From positions 15,917,501 through 15,981,500 of the forward strand of contig JAUCBN010000014.1 of NCBI GenBank assembly GCA_035048815.1: a stretch of DNA of 64,000 nucleotides, read 5' to 3'. Position numbers and translations under genes: made by a program. Under the pieces are notes generated by a model. It saw only the letters and a list, made by a program, of their open reading frames with translations, was not told where the DNA came from and searched no databases. Shown here piece after piece: positions 61,939 to 64,000 of the stretch. Within the stretch, counting starts at the first letter, position 1, and each line of letters opens with the position of its first letter. This stretch comes from Abelmoschus esculentus. Taxonomy: Eukaryota; Streptophyta; Magnoliopsida; Malvales; Malvaceae.

Positions 61939-64000
61939 ATGGACGAAGCACGCCGAAATGAAAGTGTTGCTGAAGAGAGCGCTGCAGAAATGTACAAACA
62001 GACAACCAAAAAACTGAAGAAACCGAGAGGCGCATTTATTAATTATTAGTAAGTTGTTATACTATTATTTTATCAAATGAATTAAATCAAGATATAAATA
62101 TACATACATATATATATAGTAATTAAATGTTGACTTGTTGCAATTATTTGTAAATCTTGCAAATTGGTTGGCAATGTTAATTCCACTTTGCAGCATCAGT
62201 CAATGCAAGTTAAATACGAAGAATAAAGCAAAAATGACATCACAGGTGACTAAACTTTATATAAGTTGTTATATGCAAATACTGATGTTTACAATAAGTT
62301 ATTTATAATGAATTATCTTTACTTAGACTCGTCGAGAGTTAGGTGAAAAATGGAAACAACTGTCACTCAAGGAGAAGGAACCTTTTATTAAGCAGACCAT
62401 AAAACAAAGGAAGCAGTATAAGCTAGAATTGGAAGAAGGATTTGATGTCGATAGAAGGAAAAAGGTGTTATATAAAATGTACTTATATTTTTAAAGTTAG
62501 AATTAGACCTTTCAGGTATTGTATGACAATGTGGACTGCCATAATTAGCTTAATCTTTCCCTTGCAGGCCATTTCAACACATTGTAGCCCATTGAACTTG
62601 TTCAAGTTGTTTGAGCAGTTAAAGGAAAGAAAAAAAGAAAATGTGGTGCATAGTGTTGGGTTTGGTTCCCTACTACAACTCAAGGGTCGAAATATGCGGA
62701 GAGAATTGTGTCGATATTTGGTTGAAAATTTCGACCTTGAAAGTTGCTCCATCAAATTCAATGGACAAAGTATCCCTTTCTTGGTGGAAGATGTTGAAGG
62801 GATACTTGGCTTAAAAAATGAAGGACTTGATGTCTCAAAGGTACTACGAAAAGAAAATGGGAATGCATTGGCTAAGAAGTATAAAATTCCAAAGAAGATT
62901 AGTTTTGTTGAACTGCAAGGACAAATTTTGAAGTTAAAGGCTGGTTCTGAAGATTTAAAAGCTAGAGTCCTCCTTTACATCGTTGGACGATTTCTATGTC
63001 CAGAAACTAGAGTTAATATTAGCCAAGAATATTTTTCGTGCCTTTGTGCTGATGGCCTCAGTGGGAAGCTAAATTGGGCTAAACATACGCATGAGGTGCT
63101 TGTTCGGGGCATTCAAAAATATTCTTCAAGAAAGGGTAAAGGCACCACACATTTAACTGGCTGCCTGCTACTTTTAGAGGTAGTTTTTTATGAAATTAAC
63201 TTTTTAAGGTAACTAAACATTATGCTTGTGTTATAATTTCTTCATTTCATATAAATTGTAATTATATATATGCAGATTAGATTTTATGATCACCTTTTTG
63301 GAGTTAAGAGTAAGGAGATTGGAAAATCAAATTTCGTTCCTCGCATTAGTGTATGGGGGAAATATGAGGCTGCAAAGTTGTCACGTACCAAATACTTTCA
63401 TAGAACATTGGAAACAAAGGTGATGTCACCAAAAATAAAATAAAAAATGTATTAGAGTTTATTATCACGTCGTAGATTGTTTATGATGTCACTTTTTGAA
63501 TGTAGTTGACTGAAGAGGTTAGGCAGTCCACTCATGCTGAAATACAAGTAATTATTCCTTTTGTTTTTGTATATTCTGAAGAAAAATATTAAAGAAGATG
63601 ATACATGAGTGAAAATCTGATGATAAAACTCTTGAGAGAAAGGACATCTCTGATGTTTATGGACAGGACTTGAAGTTTGGAAAAGATCATCACAGGAAAT
63701 CATCTACAGAGTCACCTTCAATGGCAAAGTCAGTTCCTCAGTTGAATGATGTTCTTGTAATTGATGATGATGGTAAAGGCAACCATAGTGATTTATACAC
63801 TACAACTATAGTGTCAATTGAGAAGCCATACTCAGTTTGTCCATCCCCAAGGAAAAGAAAGGTTTTATACAAATTGCACGAACTCATATTTGTATTCATT
63901 TGAATAGTTTAGTCTAAATGTTCTTTTGATAATGTTTAGTTAGTAACTAACATCACCATATGTGGTATCTTTCTATAAACAAATAATTGAAGGTGGCGAA
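61939..64000 (+). CDS. HMG-box protein fused to a plant-mobile-domain-like region (partial)
   Basis: The model has exons 61939-62048, 62194-62245, 62327-62464, 62568-63179, 63276-63419, 63506-63547 and 63667-63861, all in frame, giving at least 431 residues; the gene continues beyond the window. Residues about 27-96 look like an HMG box: KPRGAFINYY at the start, then RRELGEKWKQLSLKEKEPFI and the KQRKQYKLELE helix. From about residue 101 the sequence changes to a CSPLNLFKLF...GFGSLLQLKGRNMRRELCRYLVENFD...DVEGILGLKNEGLDV pattern, followed by FLCPETR, LNWAKHTHEVLVRGI and LTGCLLLLE. This is the order seen in plant-mobile-domain/retrotransposon-derived proteins that often precede Ulp1-like proteases. 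A basic CPSPRKRK lies in the seventh exon. The start codon and any 5' exons are uncertain. The fusion could be real or a merged pair of genes. Confidence 0.7.

Noticed and set aside
1..64000. tRNA, rRNA or CRISPR features
   Set aside because: No intact tRNA cloverleaf, rRNA segment or regularly spaced repeat array was seen. The short tandem arrays here lack spacers.

Overview
This is nuclear DNA from a flowering plant, most likely a eudicot. The genes are intron-rich with GT-AG boundaries, the spacers are very AT-rich, and the proteins are plant-type (RHD3, Aux/IAA, plant GATA factor, MTV1, plant UPF3). The overall flavour suggests Malvaceae (Gossypium-like), but that last step is impression, not proof. 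No bacterial or viral block and no CRISPR array were seen.

Layout on the + axis: an RHD3-type ER-shaping GTPase (+, 1757-8864); a broken RPS18 retrocopy behind a short tandem array (9.56-10.15 kb); a TM9/EMP70 membrane protein (-, 10764-14780); an FHA-domain protein with an acidic tail (+, 16668-18122); ribosomal protein L28 (+, 19236-20663); an Aux/IAA repressor of IAA26 type (-, 22164-24540); a 5.5 kb gene-poor stretch with repeat remnants; MMS19 (+, 30065-38775); a 3.7 kb spacer with a dense G-box cluster; a GATA factor (+, 42464-43743); MTV1, an ENTH/VHS adaptor (-, 44835-48661); a spacer with a 767-bp foldback element; UPF3 of nonsense-mediated decay (+, 51577-56454); an LEA_2/NDR1-like membrane protein (+, 58566-59785); and at the right edge an HMG-box protein joined to a plant-mobile-domain-like region that runs off the window (+, from 61939).

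The genes look like ordinary unlinked housekeeping and regulatory genes. They cover ER shape, endomembrane traffic (TM9 and MTV1), auxin response, Fe-S delivery and DNA repair, translation, and RNA surveillance. There is no sign of an operon-like or co-functional cluster. Exon joins were derived by eye from splice sites plus reading-frame continuity. In the complete genes the summed exon lengths are multiples of three, which supports the models.

The most unusual items are: the HMG-box/PMD-like fusion; an FHA-gene intron built from degenerate copies of its own 3' splice site and exon start; an apparent nonsense change that trims the MMS19 C-terminus; long foldback elements, one with a clean 7-bp target duplication; and two promoter-like G-box islands with no obvious gene attached.
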